Source of the DNA: Rhynochetos jubatus
Taxonomy: Eukaryota > Chordata > Aves > Eurypygiformes > Rhynochetidae
Assembly (NCBI GenBank): GCA_027574665.1
Contig: CM050668.1
Location: 7,278,001 to 7,342,000, forward strand
DNA: 64,000 nucleotides
Direction of reading: 5' to 3'
The notes under the pieces are model-generated. The model saw only the letters and a list, made by a program, of their open reading frames with translations, made no database searches and was not told the origin of the DNA. Positions 12,262 to 23,792 of this stretch are shown in pieces; positions within the stretch are counted from its first letter, which is position 1, and every line of letters starts with the position of its first letter. The position numbers and the translations under genes are program-made.

Positions 12262-12560
12262 CAAGACCCATTTCAGTGTAAAAACTTAATTTATCACAGA
12301 CTGCGCCTACACAGAAATAGAAACAAACTCGACGTAAACCAAATCCCACCCCGTCCCATGAACAACACCGCAGTTAAACCCCCATTCTTACAACAGTTCC
12401 TACTTACTAACTACAACTACGCTAAGGTTGATACAACTACAGAAAATCTAACTTCTACTGTCAATACAATAAACTAAACTTACTGTCCCTAATGCCTAAA
12501 CGCGGAAATACAAGCGAAGTACATAAATACGTAAATAAAGAAACAAATAAATAAACAGTC
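12262..12560 (-). other. AC-rich, G-poor tract, probable minus-strand 3' UTR
   Basis: Strikingly G-poor on the plus strand, so T- and G-rich on the minus strand, with repeated TTTATTT motifs right after the candidate stop at 12,601. That fits an AU-rich 3' UTR of the minus-strand exon pair. No exact AATAAA is present; GATAAA near the far end is a weak candidate. The tract recurs in units 2 and 3 (25,359-25,657; 38,445-38,743). Confidence 0.35.
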
Positions 12561-12600
12561 AGAATGTCCCAAAGGGGCTGTTGGGTGCCCCCCCTTTAAA

Positions 12601-13015
12601 TCACTTCAGGAAGCGGTGCTGCTGCGGCTCCGGCGGAAACAGCCGCCTCCAGCAGCGAGGCTGAATTCGCCGCTTCTTGCAGGGCGGCTGGAGATCTGGG
12701 AAGAAAAGGGAACAGCGAGTGACCGTCAGCCCCTGTACGCGTCTCCCCTGGCGGCACACGGAGCACTTGTGCTTCTGTGCGGGGCTGACCCCCAGGCAGC
12801 AGCTGGACTGTTCTCCCCTCCCCTCTCTGCGGCAGGCTCAGGGCAGCCGTCTCGGGAATCTCTACCGACACGCAGAATCTCTCCTTACCGGAGGAGCTGC
12901 CGTCCTCGGAAACGAGCCGCCTCTTCCTACACGGCTGCGGCGGCTCGGGTCCCGCAGTTTGGTGCCCCTCTCCTGCCCCGGACACACGGGATTCCCCGCT
13001 CACACTTGGCCTCTC
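12601..13015 (-). CDS. Unidentified two-exon C-terminus, unit 1
   Basis: Two minus-strand segments look like the last exons of a gene. The upstream one, 13,015-12,889 (127 bases), is open and ends in a strong donor, TCCTCCG|GTAAGG. The last one, 12,695-12,601, follows a good acceptor, CCCTTTTCTTCCCAG, keeps phase and ends in TGA. The joined tail is basic and paired: CRKRRLVSEDGSSS then LQPPCKKRRIQPRCWRRLF, ending HRFLK. This suggests a nuclear protein. I do not recognise the family. It lies 1.4 kb downstream of the HSF5-like first exon on the same strand, so it could be the end of that gene, but nothing proves it. An AU-rich 3'-UTR-like tract follows. Confidence 0.35.
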
Positions 13016-13020
13016 CTTCA

Positions 13021-13042
13021 GACAAACAAACAAACAAACAGA
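13021..13042. repeat. (CAAA)n microsatellite, variable between units
   Basis: A short CAAA tract differs between units: an uninterrupted run in unit 1, and CAAG-interrupted and progressively shorter runs in unit 2 (about 26,119) and unit 3 (about 39,205). On the minus strand it forms the pyrimidine tract just upstream of the candidate exon starting at 13,015. Confidence 0.7.
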
Positions 13043-13952
13043 GAAACAAACCCAAAGAGGACTCAGTGTTTTCCTGGGATCACTTCAGGAACACACCGAT
13101 AGCTGCTCTTCCCCACCCCCAAAGGACACCAACAAGTGTTGAACGCGGCCTGGGCGGGTTACGGGATAAGTGTTTTTCACTGGGGATTCAGGTGGGCACA
13201 TCGAAACTCTGGCCCCTGCACGGAAAATGTCCCGTGAAGCAAACCATGGCAGCAGAAAACTGGAACGCACGGAGTGAGGGAAGAGGAGCTCCCGGCCTGA
13301 GCTCTGCCCTGCGTTATCCAGCCGGCAGGGAGGGATGAGCCAGCAGAGGTCCAGGTGCCCTCCTTGTTCCCAACACGTGTGTCCGTGCTGCCAGACCCGG
13401 CTCAAACAGCCCGACCGAGCTGAGGGGTGCCAAACTGCCCCTGCGAGCCGCACGTTTCTGCTTGGGAATCCCCCCCCCCACTGCTGGACAGTGCATTCTC
13501 TGGTGTTGCTTTCTGGAGCCCTCTGCTGCTGCTGCTCCGTAGGGAGTGTGCAGGCAGCCATGCAGTGAGCTTGGAAACAGGGGATTCCTCTGGCTCAAGC
13601 ATCACAGAAACGGCGTCTTTCCACTTTAAGAGGAAACTAAATTATTTCTTAGGAGTAGGAGTGGAATAAATACACTCATTGAAGGCCAAACTCTGTAGCA
13701 GTCTGGGACAGGACTTCACTGCGGCTCAGAGGACGATGCTGGGGCTGAACGTACCAGCTCTTCTCCTGTCAGGAATTGCTCCCAATCTGCTGTCCTTTGG
13801 AAACCAGGGAGGCATACCTTGGGAAGGGGAGCGTTGGTCCTGTGGGCCCACTGATGAAGGGGCAGAAGAGAGAACACCGGGCGGACCGTGTAGGTGACCT
13901 CTGTGCTGCTTCTCAGCGTTGGAAAGGCAGCCCCTTCATTGGGAAAAGTTGG

Positions 13953-14215
13953 AGAATCAGAGAATGGTTTGGGCTGGAAGGGACCTTAAAACCCATCTAG
14001 TTCCAACCCCCCTGCCCTGGGCAGGGACACCCTCTCCCAGCCTCACCCAGCCTGGCCTTGGACACTCCCAGGGATGGGGCGTCCACAGCTTCTCTGGGCA
14101 ACCTGTCCCAGTGCTCCCCACCCTCTCCGGGAAGAATTTCTTCCCGATACCCAGTCGAAATGTGCCGGCTTTTAATTTAAACTGTTCCCCCTTGTCCTGT
14201 CACTCCCTGCCTCTG
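13953..14215 (-). mobile_element. CR1 LINE 3' end, unit 1
   Basis: This is the familiar 3' terminal part of the bird CR1 retrotransposon, read on the minus strand, including the segment giving GGTTGCCCAGAGAAGCTGTGG and the terminal CCATTCTCTGATTCTC with its 8-base repeats. It is a 5'-truncated, non-coding fragment, as most CR1 copies are. It lies just downstream of the HSF5-like exon on the same strand and is present at the same place in all three units, so it predates the amplification. Confidence 0.92.
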
Positions 14216-14416
14216 TAATGCTCCCCCCCCCCAGCTTTCTCGTAGCACCGTAACTTGGCCTCCTGACTCCAGGTGCCCTGAGCGGCCCCCAGCACGGACA
14301 GGGAACGCCCCTCCCTCGGGGGAATTTTGAAACCCTGTGCCCCCAGCGCTCCCCAGACCCACCGCAGCCCCGCCTGGCCCGGGTGCCCCGGCAGCCCCAA
14401 GCCGAGCGGACACCGG

Positions 14417-14936
14417 GGGCGGCTGGGCGGGCGGCTGGTCACCTCCTGGGCAGCTGCCGGCTTCGCCTTGTCAGCGCTCGTCCGGCGCTTCAGGCGGAGC
14501 AGGAGGTCGGGGCGGCCGCGGCGAAAGTGGGGGCTCTGGAAGCGGTGCAGGACCCCGGCCCAGCTGCCGCCACTGCCGTTGCCATTGGCAACCCCAGGAC
14601 CCGGCCCAGGGCCCAGGACCCGGCCCAGCTGCCCGACTGCCCCACCACCCCCTTGCGGGAGCCGTAGAGGTTGAGCCGGCGGACGCAGCTGGAGAACTTA
14701 CTGGTCTCGAAGGTGCCGGCGGCTCCCACCGCCCCGACACCGCACACCCCCTGGGCCCGGCCCGGCCCCGCTCCCAGCGCCTGGCGCTCCCGGAGCGGCC
14801 GGTGGAGGAGCATCCCCTGGCCGTGGGCGCTCCAGAGGCCGGAGCCGCCGTGCGGGCCGGGCAGCACCTGCCACCGCTGGGCCGGGCAGCGGCTGGGGCC
14901 GAGGGCAGCGGGGAGCTGCTGCAGCTGCCGCTCCAT
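14417..14936 (-). pseudogene. HSF5: HSF5-like first exon, disrupted (unit 1)
   Basis: A minus-strand frame from an ATG at 14,936 aligns without gaps to the start of the heat shock factor DNA-binding domain as I know it from HSF5: CPAQRWQVL near the start, then TFETSKFSSCVRRLNLYG followed by SRKGVVG, the recognition-helix region. A second HSF5-type block, HRFQSPHFRRG then LLLRLKRRTSADKAK, follows in a different frame. A repetitive GGGCCCAGG tract near 14,600-14,625 separates the two, so the exon is frameshifted. Family-typical residues are also replaced (QLN to RLN, YGF to YGS). HSF5 is a germ-cell HSF relative. Unit 1 has one codon more than units 2 and 3 in the N-terminal part. A rapidly diverging but functional gene with an unusual splice in the tract is the main alternative. 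Confidence 0.7.
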
Positions 14937-14989
14937 GGCCGCGGCACCGGACGCCAAGTGACCGCTCGGCTCCACCGGACGCCGAGTGA

Positions 14990-15240
14990 CCGCTCGGCTG
15001 CAACGGCCGCCGCGCGAGGGCCGGCCCGGCCCCGCCCCCCGGGCGCTGTCCAGCACGTGCGCGGCTGGCCACGCGCTGCCCGCTCCTGCCGCTCCCCCCC
15101 CACCCTCGGCGCCGGTCCCCCCCCAGCCCCGCCGTGCCCTGGAAAGCGCGGTCAGCCCAGGCTGTCCGGAGCTGTGTGTCACTGGGCGCTGGGCAAAGGG
15201 ACACGGGGCGGAACGGCGTCGGGTGCCAACCTTTCGTTTC
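14990..15240 (-). promoter_or_regulatory. CpG-rich promoter-like region upstream of HSF5-like exon, unit 1
   Basis: Dense CpG sequence with GGGGCGGGGC-type GC boxes (seen as CCCCGCCCC on the plus strand) lies immediately upstream of the minus-strand ATG at 14,936. CpG density is kept although the exon is disrupted, which suggests low germline methylation. Promoter activity is inference. Confidence 0.45.
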
Positions 15241-15529
15241 ACATCCAACAATTGCAGAACCTGTTCTCATCAGCTCCTTTCTCATCCAGTTAAGGGTTGT
15301 CTCATACTTTTAAATTCTAATTAGAATTGACATAGCTACCACTGCTCTACAGTTGTCTTCATTGCCTGCAATACATTCTGGCATTGGCTTCCACAGGTTA
15401 ATTTACCTGAACGGTCTCCTTCCGCTTGTTAACTTTAGATTTGTGGCCACCCTCCTCAGATTCTCTTTTTCCAAAGAGGGTAAAATGGCACACAATTTAC
15501 CTCCTTCCCTTTCTTTCATGTCTTCACAG

Positions 15530-15681
15530 CTGAGACGCTGGCGTTGCCCACCAGCCCCCTCAGCGATGCGTACCGCGTGTCGGTGCGGCTGGACGCTGGG
15601 GCTGCCCTGCGCGCTGCCGTGAGCGAGCCGCGACGCTTGCAGAGGGACACGCCGCGCAGTGTGCAGGAACACTGGGCGTAA
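15530..15681 (+). CDS. Unidentified terminal exon, unit 1
   Basis: A pyrimidine-rich acceptor (TTTCATGTCTTCACAG) is followed by a 49-residue open segment with strong GC bias at third codon positions, ending in TAA: LALPTSPLSDAYRVSVRLD in the first half and SVQEHWA at the end. It enters in phase 2. I do not recognise it, and no upstream exon is evident because the sequence to the left is the HSF5-like exon on the other strand. Unit 2 (28,616-28,767) and unit 3 (41,707-41,858) keep it open, with V to A at one position and A to V at the last residue in unit 3. It may be a real exon moved here by rearrangement, or a chance frame in a CpG-rich patch. Confidence 0.3.
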
Positions 15682-15689
15682 TTACTGCG

Positions 15690-18600
15690 TCCCCAGTTTC
15701 CAAACTCGATGTTTGAGTGCCTGCACGCCGTTTGTTACGAAAGGGAGTAAAAGGGTGCTTTGCGGGCGCTGAGAGGACTGTCGGGTCCGTGGTGGTAGTA
15801 CACCCTCTGCGATCAGGGTAGCTGTCGGTTCTGACAGGACTGAGAAGGACCGAGCATTCGCTGAGCTTGTCGCCGAGTATTTAGGACAGAGACAAATATC
15901 AGAGGAGGCCGTGTAACCTACTTTAATGTGTACTTCCCACATTTAGTCTGGTCAGCCCCAAGCACTTTACAGCTAGGGTCAGTATCATTGTTCCTCTTTC
16001 ACTGTTAGTGAGAGCAGTTTTTCGGATGGAGGGAGGTTTAAACCAGCAGTAAAACCAGAAACTAGTTTAGAGTCCGATTGTCATGTGTCCTTAGTGCTCT
16101 GTAGAAAGCCACACTGGCAGCGTTCTCGTGGTGATTATTCCATATTGGAACATGTAATACAATTTATGCAATGCAATTAGTAAAACTAAATTAACTGGAA
16201 ACCGAGGAAATGTGTGCAAGTCACTGTACCTGGGTTATATTGTGGCATTTGACAGAAAAACATCCACATTTTAACAGATTTTCTGTAATAAATATTCTAA
16301 AATGAAAGCACACGTCTGGCAAAAGAATGAGCTTTCTCCACCTTTCTATATCTGTGTTAGTAAGACTGGGATTCTGGGGAGTCAGGGCTGCCCCTTCTGC
16401 CTGGCAACCACTGCGGCAATATCCAGTCGGTGAGTAAGGTCATTTGGGGCACCTTCCTGCTCTGCTGGCACAAGACCTGTTATTTCTGCATAAAGAAATA
16501 ACCTCCTTTTATCGCACGGATGCTTTAAACCTTTTAATGGCATACGGAGAAACGGCAGCTGGGGTCAGTGGATGGTTGAATGGGTTGATGGTGGAAACAT
16601 ACCACGGTGGGAAAGCTGGAATTCTAACATTCGGTAGACAGTTCCTACGTACCAGAATAGCATGCTTCTGTTGCATGGGCATTTCTGTGGAAAGAGAACA
16701 AAACGCAGTTTAATTACCATCCAGGTACTGAAATCTTGTTTCAAGTTCTAGGCACAGATAGAAGGCTTTTTCGTCCTGGCTCACGTCCCTCATCTTTGAT
16801 CTTCTAACACACTCCAGTTCGTGCCAGGGATACAGGACTCTCCTGCCTCTCACAGGCGCTGCACATTCTGCAGCTCGGGCAGAAAACATCTGGTGCTGCC
16901 CTTTGGTCTGAAATATTATTTGCGTCAGGCCCAAACAACAGGGAAATAGACTGCCTTTTTTATAAAGTATGGGCTGGCTCCAATCTGTTACGGACCTTGT
17001 TCAACCAGGTCAGAGAAAACAATACACCTTCACAGCCCTGACAACAATGAGCAAAGTCTGGTGGCACGCACTTGGAGCTGCAGCAGAAGAGGGGAATCAT
17101 TTTTTGTCGTACGCTGAAAAACAGTAAGCAAGCCAGGAGGAATTTTGATTAGCAATGCACAGAGATAGAGCTTGGGTGGTTTGCAAATGACTGGTGCTGG
17201 TATACATGAAGCTTTGGCAACTGGAAAATTGCAGAGTTACCCCGTTATGAGTGATTTTTGTCTACTTGTGTTTTCCTGAGGATACACTGAGCTACGTGGG
17301 GAGTTACAAGAGGCTTTATAAAATAGGCTGCAGCTTCACCGAATGAATAGAGCGCAGGACACCGTGCTGGCAGCTCTATGGCTGGCTTTCTTCTCTGACT
17401 TGAATGTGTATAAAAAGAACTGAATGAACTGAGTGAAGTACAACATGGTAATGCCCCGAGTCTGGCCACCTAGGTTCTGCACCCAGCTGCGCTGCTGGTT
17501 AGAGTGGGCCTTGGGAAGATAAACTGGTCCCTCCCAATTTCAGTTCCCGAGTCTACAAAATACAGGTGATGTTTACTCACCTTTAAAGTCAGTGGGCATA
17601 AAAGTCCCTTCATTAGAGCAGCCTGGCGAAGTGCAACTGCCGATTGTCCTGATCTTTAAAAAAATGGACTAAGCAAAGGACGGCTTGATCTTGAATCTCG
17701 ATTTAGACAGGCAACAAGCTTTAGGGCAATATCAAAGAAAATGAAACTAAATATATGGCACTGTGCTGGGTGGGAGGGCTGCTTAGAATGGCTTATCCAG
17801 CACTCAACCCCTGGGGTTTTGCTGTGTTGTTACCTGCTCCCTCTCCCAGGAATAAGATGTTACACTCACTAGTGCCAGATCTCCTTTCAGTCCCTCCGTG
17901 CTCTTATCCTCCTGTATTACTTTCTTTCTGGTCATGCTTCGTTGCAGATGTTCGACACTGAAATGTAGATGTTGACCAGCATATTTCTGTTTCAGCTGGA
18001 TGATCATCGATATATTGTTTTTTCTCTCTCTGACTCATTTATTTCATCTGTAAAGAGGAGCTTCATCTTTGGATGAAAGATTGGTGATCATTTACTGGCT
18101 TTTAAAAAAGAGCCACTCCAAGTTCTCCACTGCTGCTGTGATCTTGTGTAGGTCATTTGGACAAATGTGGTGTCAGAGGACAGAATTTCGGAAAGCCTCC
18201 ACGTAATGGATGCTGAATTTCTCTGAAAAACCACTTGTCTTTAGGCTCAGGCATAGGGAACAGGCTTTGTGATGAAAATCACACCATTTCTTCAGTCATG
18301 CAGTGCGCTCCGTTTTACTGAGCTGCATTTGTGTGGAGTGCAGTCCTACATTTCCCGGAGTCGTTGCTGCTGCAGCGAGGAGGTTTACTTTAAAAATGTA
18401 GAACCACAGGAACCAGACTGTGTTAATGACTAAATTATACCGATGGTTGAAGTTTAAGTAACAGCTAATGCACTAATTTCAGTACAGGAAATACACTAAA
18501 AAAGTAGTAAGAGCTCCTCTTGAGCTTCATAATTAATGAGAACTGCCATGATCCTTCAACATAGTTCCACCCACACTTCCTTTTATGTTAACAAGTGCCT

Positions 18601-21480
18601 AGGAACGCGCAGCAGTCAGCCTAGTAGAAAGCCTTCTCTCAGAGCTTCTTCGGTCACGCTGTACGTGCCACGTGCACTCCCCTGAAGGGTCCTGGAGCCA
18701 CATCTTGCCCCCCTTGAATCCTGGCCAACAGTTTAATTTCTTTCAATGAGACACAACCAAGTCAGGCCTTCAGACAAGAGCGCACCTCCCACGCACGCCT
18801 GACCTACGTGCACCCAAACGGGCACCATCAGCTGTGCTGGGCACTTCTGGAAGGAAGATGAGTGGGATTCTTATCACTTCAGTTATCACGTCACTAATTC
18901 TTGATGAGCCCCGTAATTGAAGGATGGAAGTGGGCGTTGTTAGAAAGCAATTAATCCATTTTAGATGTCTGCAGTATGATGAGGGGAATTGCACCCCAGT
19001 GCCTGTTTCTCTGCCCTCATTGTAAGTCTAGGCAGTTGGCTCGGCTATAGACGCCTGAAGACAGATGAGAGGTTTCTTTCACCTAAGGAGATACAACAGA
19101 ATCTGCTGGACATCAGAGGCTTTGCAGTGGCTCTCGCTTGGATAACAAATGCCTGAAACCGCAGCACCACTTGGCTGAATCGTTGCAACTGTGCCAGAGC
19201 ATAACAATTTAAAAGCTGTTTACAAGGGGTTTCTGAACTTTAGCCTTGGCCCAGAATGGGTAAGGCCTAAAGCAGTCACTGATCCTCAAGCTAAGAAGTT
19301 CTTTCAGCAGCTCTGTAATCAAAGGGAAAAAACAGCTTGTCTTGAAATCACTGCTTTAATCTTGTTTCTCCCACCAGTGCTGGAATCTTGTGCTCTGCCA
19401 CCAAACACAGCAGGCTACTTAGAGTGTCAGCCTGAATGAATGGTAAGTTACGCTCTTGTTGCGGCTGCATCTTGGAGATGATGGAAATCACATCACTGCG
19501 ACAGAAGCGAAATTGCACAATGCTTTCAAATGTAGTTGTTTCTGCCACCACCCAGGTCCCACACCACGTTGGCAGGGCAAAGGGACAGGTTTGGCAGGGA
19601 TTTCTAGGCGTGTGGTAGGGAAAAGGCTGAAGGATTCAACTCTGAAGCTTTTGTTGGCTTGCGGGGTCCTGATGTCACCACTTCTCGTGGCCTGTGTGTG
19701 CTGTCTGTAGCCTTCAAAGCCTTTGGGGAGCAACTGCAGGATCAGGGCTTTGAGAAGCGTCACCTAGTGGTACGTGACCGACCAAGTGTCTCATCAGCTC
19801 TTTGCGGGGAGGTGCTTCATCTCCTGCTGCTGGCTAATAAAATGGAAGGATACTTGAACGCTTTGGCCACTTCTTATCTGCTGTCTTATTAAAACAACGT
19901 AGATAACAGCGAAACACAAAATGTTTGCTCTTTTTGTTTCCTTAGATGCATGTGCGAGGATTCCCTTGGTTTTCACGCTGCTTTGTCTGTGTAATGCTTC
20001 AGTTTGTCAGGATAATCTGAAAGAAAACAGCTGTGAAGCTGTTTAGTGATCCCAACAGCCAATGCAAATATTCACCAAATCAGAATAATGGATCAGTCAA
20101 GCGGAGACAGTTTTGACTACCTGTGACAGGCCACTTTTCAAAACAAAATACAGCCATAACATAGGAGGGTAGTACGTAGCAAGAGGTTTACCAGCAAATG
20201 CGATTGCCCAGAAGTGTCAGGGATTGCACACCAGCGTTCCACACGGAATGCTTCAACTGAGAGCCACGGCCCTGCGCACCTGTGTAAAATTAACATCTTC
20301 ATATATTCACAGGCTGAAACTTCAGTGTCTCCTGTGCTTCCCCGTGTCAGGGGCCGTCAGCGCAGGGCTGTTTGCCTGCACGCAGCCCCTGAGAAGAAAT
20401 CAATGGTTATCGGGAAACAGGAGTGCCGGTCTGCAGAAGGACGGCATTTCAACATTTATCTTCACCCTGCAGCTTTGTTTGTGAAGAGCAGGTACAACAA
20501 AAGCCGAGGGATGGCTTTGTGGGAGAGCACCCGACGGCAAAGACACAAATTCAGGTCTACGGGTGCTTCAGCCACATCATCACAAGTGCTCTGGCCCCGG
20601 ATGATCTTTCCTTCCCTCCCTGGAAATTCCCCTGAGAAAGTTTAGTCCAAGAGGCGGATTTGTCAAAATGTCTCAAGGAAACGACTGAAGAGCTGTGAAA
20701 TTTTTCCAGCTTTATCTCACTGAAGCCAGTGGGCTCGACTCATCTCGGTTTTGCATCAGCGTTGCAGAACACACGAACACGAGGGAAACCTGTCCTGTGG
20801 TGTGCCTTTTCTTTGGGGGCGTGCAGAGCCTGCCACAACGGCCTCGGGTCACAGGACACCTTGAGGCCCTACTACATAAATAAAATAGTCATCACAGTAT
20901 ATGACTTTTCGCTCACGGAGCCCCCGGGAGGACCGAGTTCTAAAGCAGAAAACAAAAGTGCCCATAAAATTCAAGCCTTCTGCTGCCAGAACGGAGCAGC
21001 AATGAGAAACAAGCCAGCTTGCAACGTAGCGTGACGGTCCTGGGCCCCCGTCCTGCAACAACTCGAGACTGGAGACCGGAGATGGCATTGAGCTGCTGCG
21101 CGTACCACAGACTAGGGGCAGGCAAAATACAACCCCAGGCCTGCCGACCTCCTTCGTCACGATGTAGACACAGGGGTGTAAATGCAACGTCTGTATGGAA
21201 GGTTTTGTAATACGAACAAATTAGCGTATGTAAGAGCCAGCGTAAAATTGTGCAAGTGATCCAACCCGAGGTTTAACTTCTGAGCGACACCTGATTTGAA
21301 ATCCTAGCCTGGAGCACCTGGAAACATTAAAGAAGATTTTCTTTTCCAAAACTGCTTTAAAGTTACACTCGTCCTTCTTAAAAAAATTGCATGGGTGCAC
21401 GTAGCACTTGTTGTCACTCTCTCTGGAGCTCACAAAGGGAGGTCACCATCATCGCTCCCACTTTGGTAAGCAACTCGGAC
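15690..21480. other. Featureless sequence of unit 1
   Basis: About 5.8 kb with no gene I can name, no known repeat family and no RNA gene. Two weak exon-like segments are noted: minus strand 16,718 to about 16,850 with donor GGATG|GTAATT, and plus strand 19,712-19,770 between acceptor GTCTGTAG and donor GTG|GTACGT, translating AFKAFGEQLQDQGFEKRHLV. Neither has a recognised family. Unit 2 carries the same stretch at about 28,776-34,566. Confidence 0.4.
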
Positions 21481-21499
21481 CTAAGGGTATTTATAGACC

Positions 21500-22220
21500 G
21501 GATTTTTATTTTTTCGGGGATGAGCGCGAAGGGCAGCGGGCGGCCAGGAGGAGTCTCCGCGCTGCCTTTCCACCCTCCCACCCGGCTTCCGGCGGCGCCG
21601 GGGCCTGCCAACCGGGCGGATTTCGGCGCGGGGCGGCTCCGGACCGGCCCCTTTGTTCGCGCGGGGCCCGGCCGTGCCCCTGCAGCCGGCGGCGGCCGGG
21701 AGGAGGGAGCCAGCCAGCCGCGCCGCCGGCCCCGCATCCGCCTCCGCCCATCCCTCCGCCCGCCCAGCTCCCTCCTTCCCGGCTCGGCCCCGCCGCGGCC
21801 GCGCAGGGAGTGGCACGGCGGCCGCTTGCCAGGGCTGCAGCCGGCGGCGGCGCGGAGGCTCCCGCTCCGCTTCCCCGGCGGGCTGCGACGGGGTAAGGGG
21901 GCCGCGGGGAGGGGGGCAGCGGCTCTGCCATCCCACGCCGCGCCGGCAGCGAAGGAGCGGATGAATGAAGGTGGTGCGGGAAGGCTGTCAGCGCCGCGCG
22001 TGCTCCTTGGAGGAGGCTTGGCCGCGGCAAAGCATTGTCCTTGGTCGGGGAGGGAAGGCGCGGGGCGGACGGTGCTCCCGCCGCTGCCCTGCCGGTCCCC
22101 GCAGGCTGGGCAGGGCCGGGGGCACGCACCGGGCGGCGGGGAGGGAGCTGGTGTGGGGGTGCGCGGTGGCGGGGGGCTGCTGGGCTGCCGCCCGGCCTGG
22201 TGCGCACCCAGCCGCACACG
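21500..22220 (+). promoter_or_regulatory. CpG island, candidate promoter (unit 1)
   Basis: Very GC- and CpG-rich sequence follows a TATTTATAG motif near 21,489. A candidate first-exon donor, GACGGG|GTAAGG, has its GT at 21,893. The long frames here on both strands (366 and 443 codons) are low-complexity P, R, G and A products typical of CpG islands and lack domain content. Nothing downstream on the plus strand is identifiable as the gene body, so the promoter may have been separated from its gene. Unit 2 repeats it at 34,586-35,306. Confidence 0.5.
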
Positions 22221-23792
22221 GGGCCGCGGGTGGGTGTTGGTTTGGGGGGAGCACACCTGCCGGGTCAGAGCAAACGGCGGGGAGCAGCTGGGGGAGCAGG
22301 GGCCCGATGCCGGGAAGATGGAGATAAGAGTGGGAGTCAGCATCGGTCGCTCAGTGCCGAGGGAGTTGGGGTCTGAAACAGGAGGAGATTTTCCTTTTGT
22401 CTCTGGGAAGCTGGACTGCTCAGGCTCCTCTCTGGATTTTTGTGCTTTGGTGATCCAGATACCGGCATTGACCACACGCTGTAGGATTTGATGGGGTTTT
22501 TTTGTCTGTAGCAAGGAGATGCGCTTCTGAGGAAGGCCCAACTGGGTCAGGCTGCTGGCGTTCCTACCGCTCGGGCTGCGAACGGCAGGGCGGGTCGGGC
22601 GGGTCTCTGCCCCTTGCATCTCCCGATACGGAACAGCAAACGGTCTGTTTGGGGAAGCATCCAGGGATGGAGGCAGAGGCACGCGCTGTGATCTCCAGGG
22701 TATCCAGGCAGGCTGCAGCAGCGTTTGGGAAGTGCTGGGAGACAAAGCACCGTGTCAGCACTGTTATTGGCTGCTCTGTTGAGCATCGGGCTTGTAGGCC
22801 TGTAAACCTTGTTTCAGAAGCTCATCCTGCTGGAATGGATGTCAGCTTTCACCAGCCCATCCGTTACTGCTGGCTGGAAGGGTTTCCTTGAGGGTGACTT
22901 GCAGTTTGAGAAGAATTGGGGTGTGTGGACAGAGATGCATGTGGGGTGCCTGGCCAGGCTTGTTGGCTGTAGCCTCTGCCCAGCCGCCTGCTAGGCAGCA
23001 TTCCCCTACCCAACTGTGTGCCGAGAGCTCCTTTAATCGGCACGGGTCAGTCCTGCCCCAGGAGTGCTGGGGAGGTGATGCTTTAAGCATGGTCCAGCTG
23101 CCTGTTCTAAAATTTGTGTCTGGGATTTGGCATTTTAAGGAATTACCTGCCTGCTGTTGTAGCCTGCCAGGGCTAAGAAGGAGGGAGGGTGCATCAAACA
23201 GCTGTCTTCTCACGAGAAGGTGTCACTGTGCCTGCCAGACATCACTGAGAGTATGGGACTTCAAAGGCTCAGCTCTGAGGCAAGCCACAAGTTCAAACGT
23301 TAGCACCAGCTATTCCAAGACTGTGAGAAAGAAGCTGTGCTGGAACCAGCCCATCATCTCAGGGCCACTGTGGGGCCTGCCTTCAATTAAGGGAAAACCT
23401 GTGTGTTTCGGAGATGCTCTCAAGATGGGCATGGACTGGATTGTCCCCTGAGGCCGAGGGTTGGTATGTGCTCCTCTTTTTTTGCTTGGCTTCCTGCTGC
23501 CTCTAGCCTTGGAGGCTGCAGCGATTTGCTCCAGCAAGTAGCAGTTCCTGGTGTGTTTCCTCTTTCTCCCCGTTTGTGCTTTTGCTCTGGCAGAAGAAAT
23601 GAGAAGAACCCAAAGGGGGATTTTCCACTGTCGAGGGATGTGGCTACGTAAGGGTATGATGCCAGTTCTTCCCTTGTGTTACAAGGTGTGTAAAATGGGT
23701 AAGGGCACAGATTCCACCTCCTGATTGAGGCTGCTGTTTTTATTTATCAAAATGCCTCCTCCATCCATGAAACTTGGTGAAATGAACACATT

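Noticed and set aside
12262..12560. Nuclear copy of mitochondrial DNA
   Set aside because: The AC-rich skew resembles the mitochondrial light strand, but no mitochondrial gene or tRNA could be recognised, and a minus-strand 3' UTR fits better.
21391..22745. Long open frames of 366 (+) and 443 (-) codons, repeated in unit 2
   Set aside because: They overlap each other in a CpG island, are rich in P, R, G and A, and lack any domain. This is typical of stop-poor GC-rich DNA.
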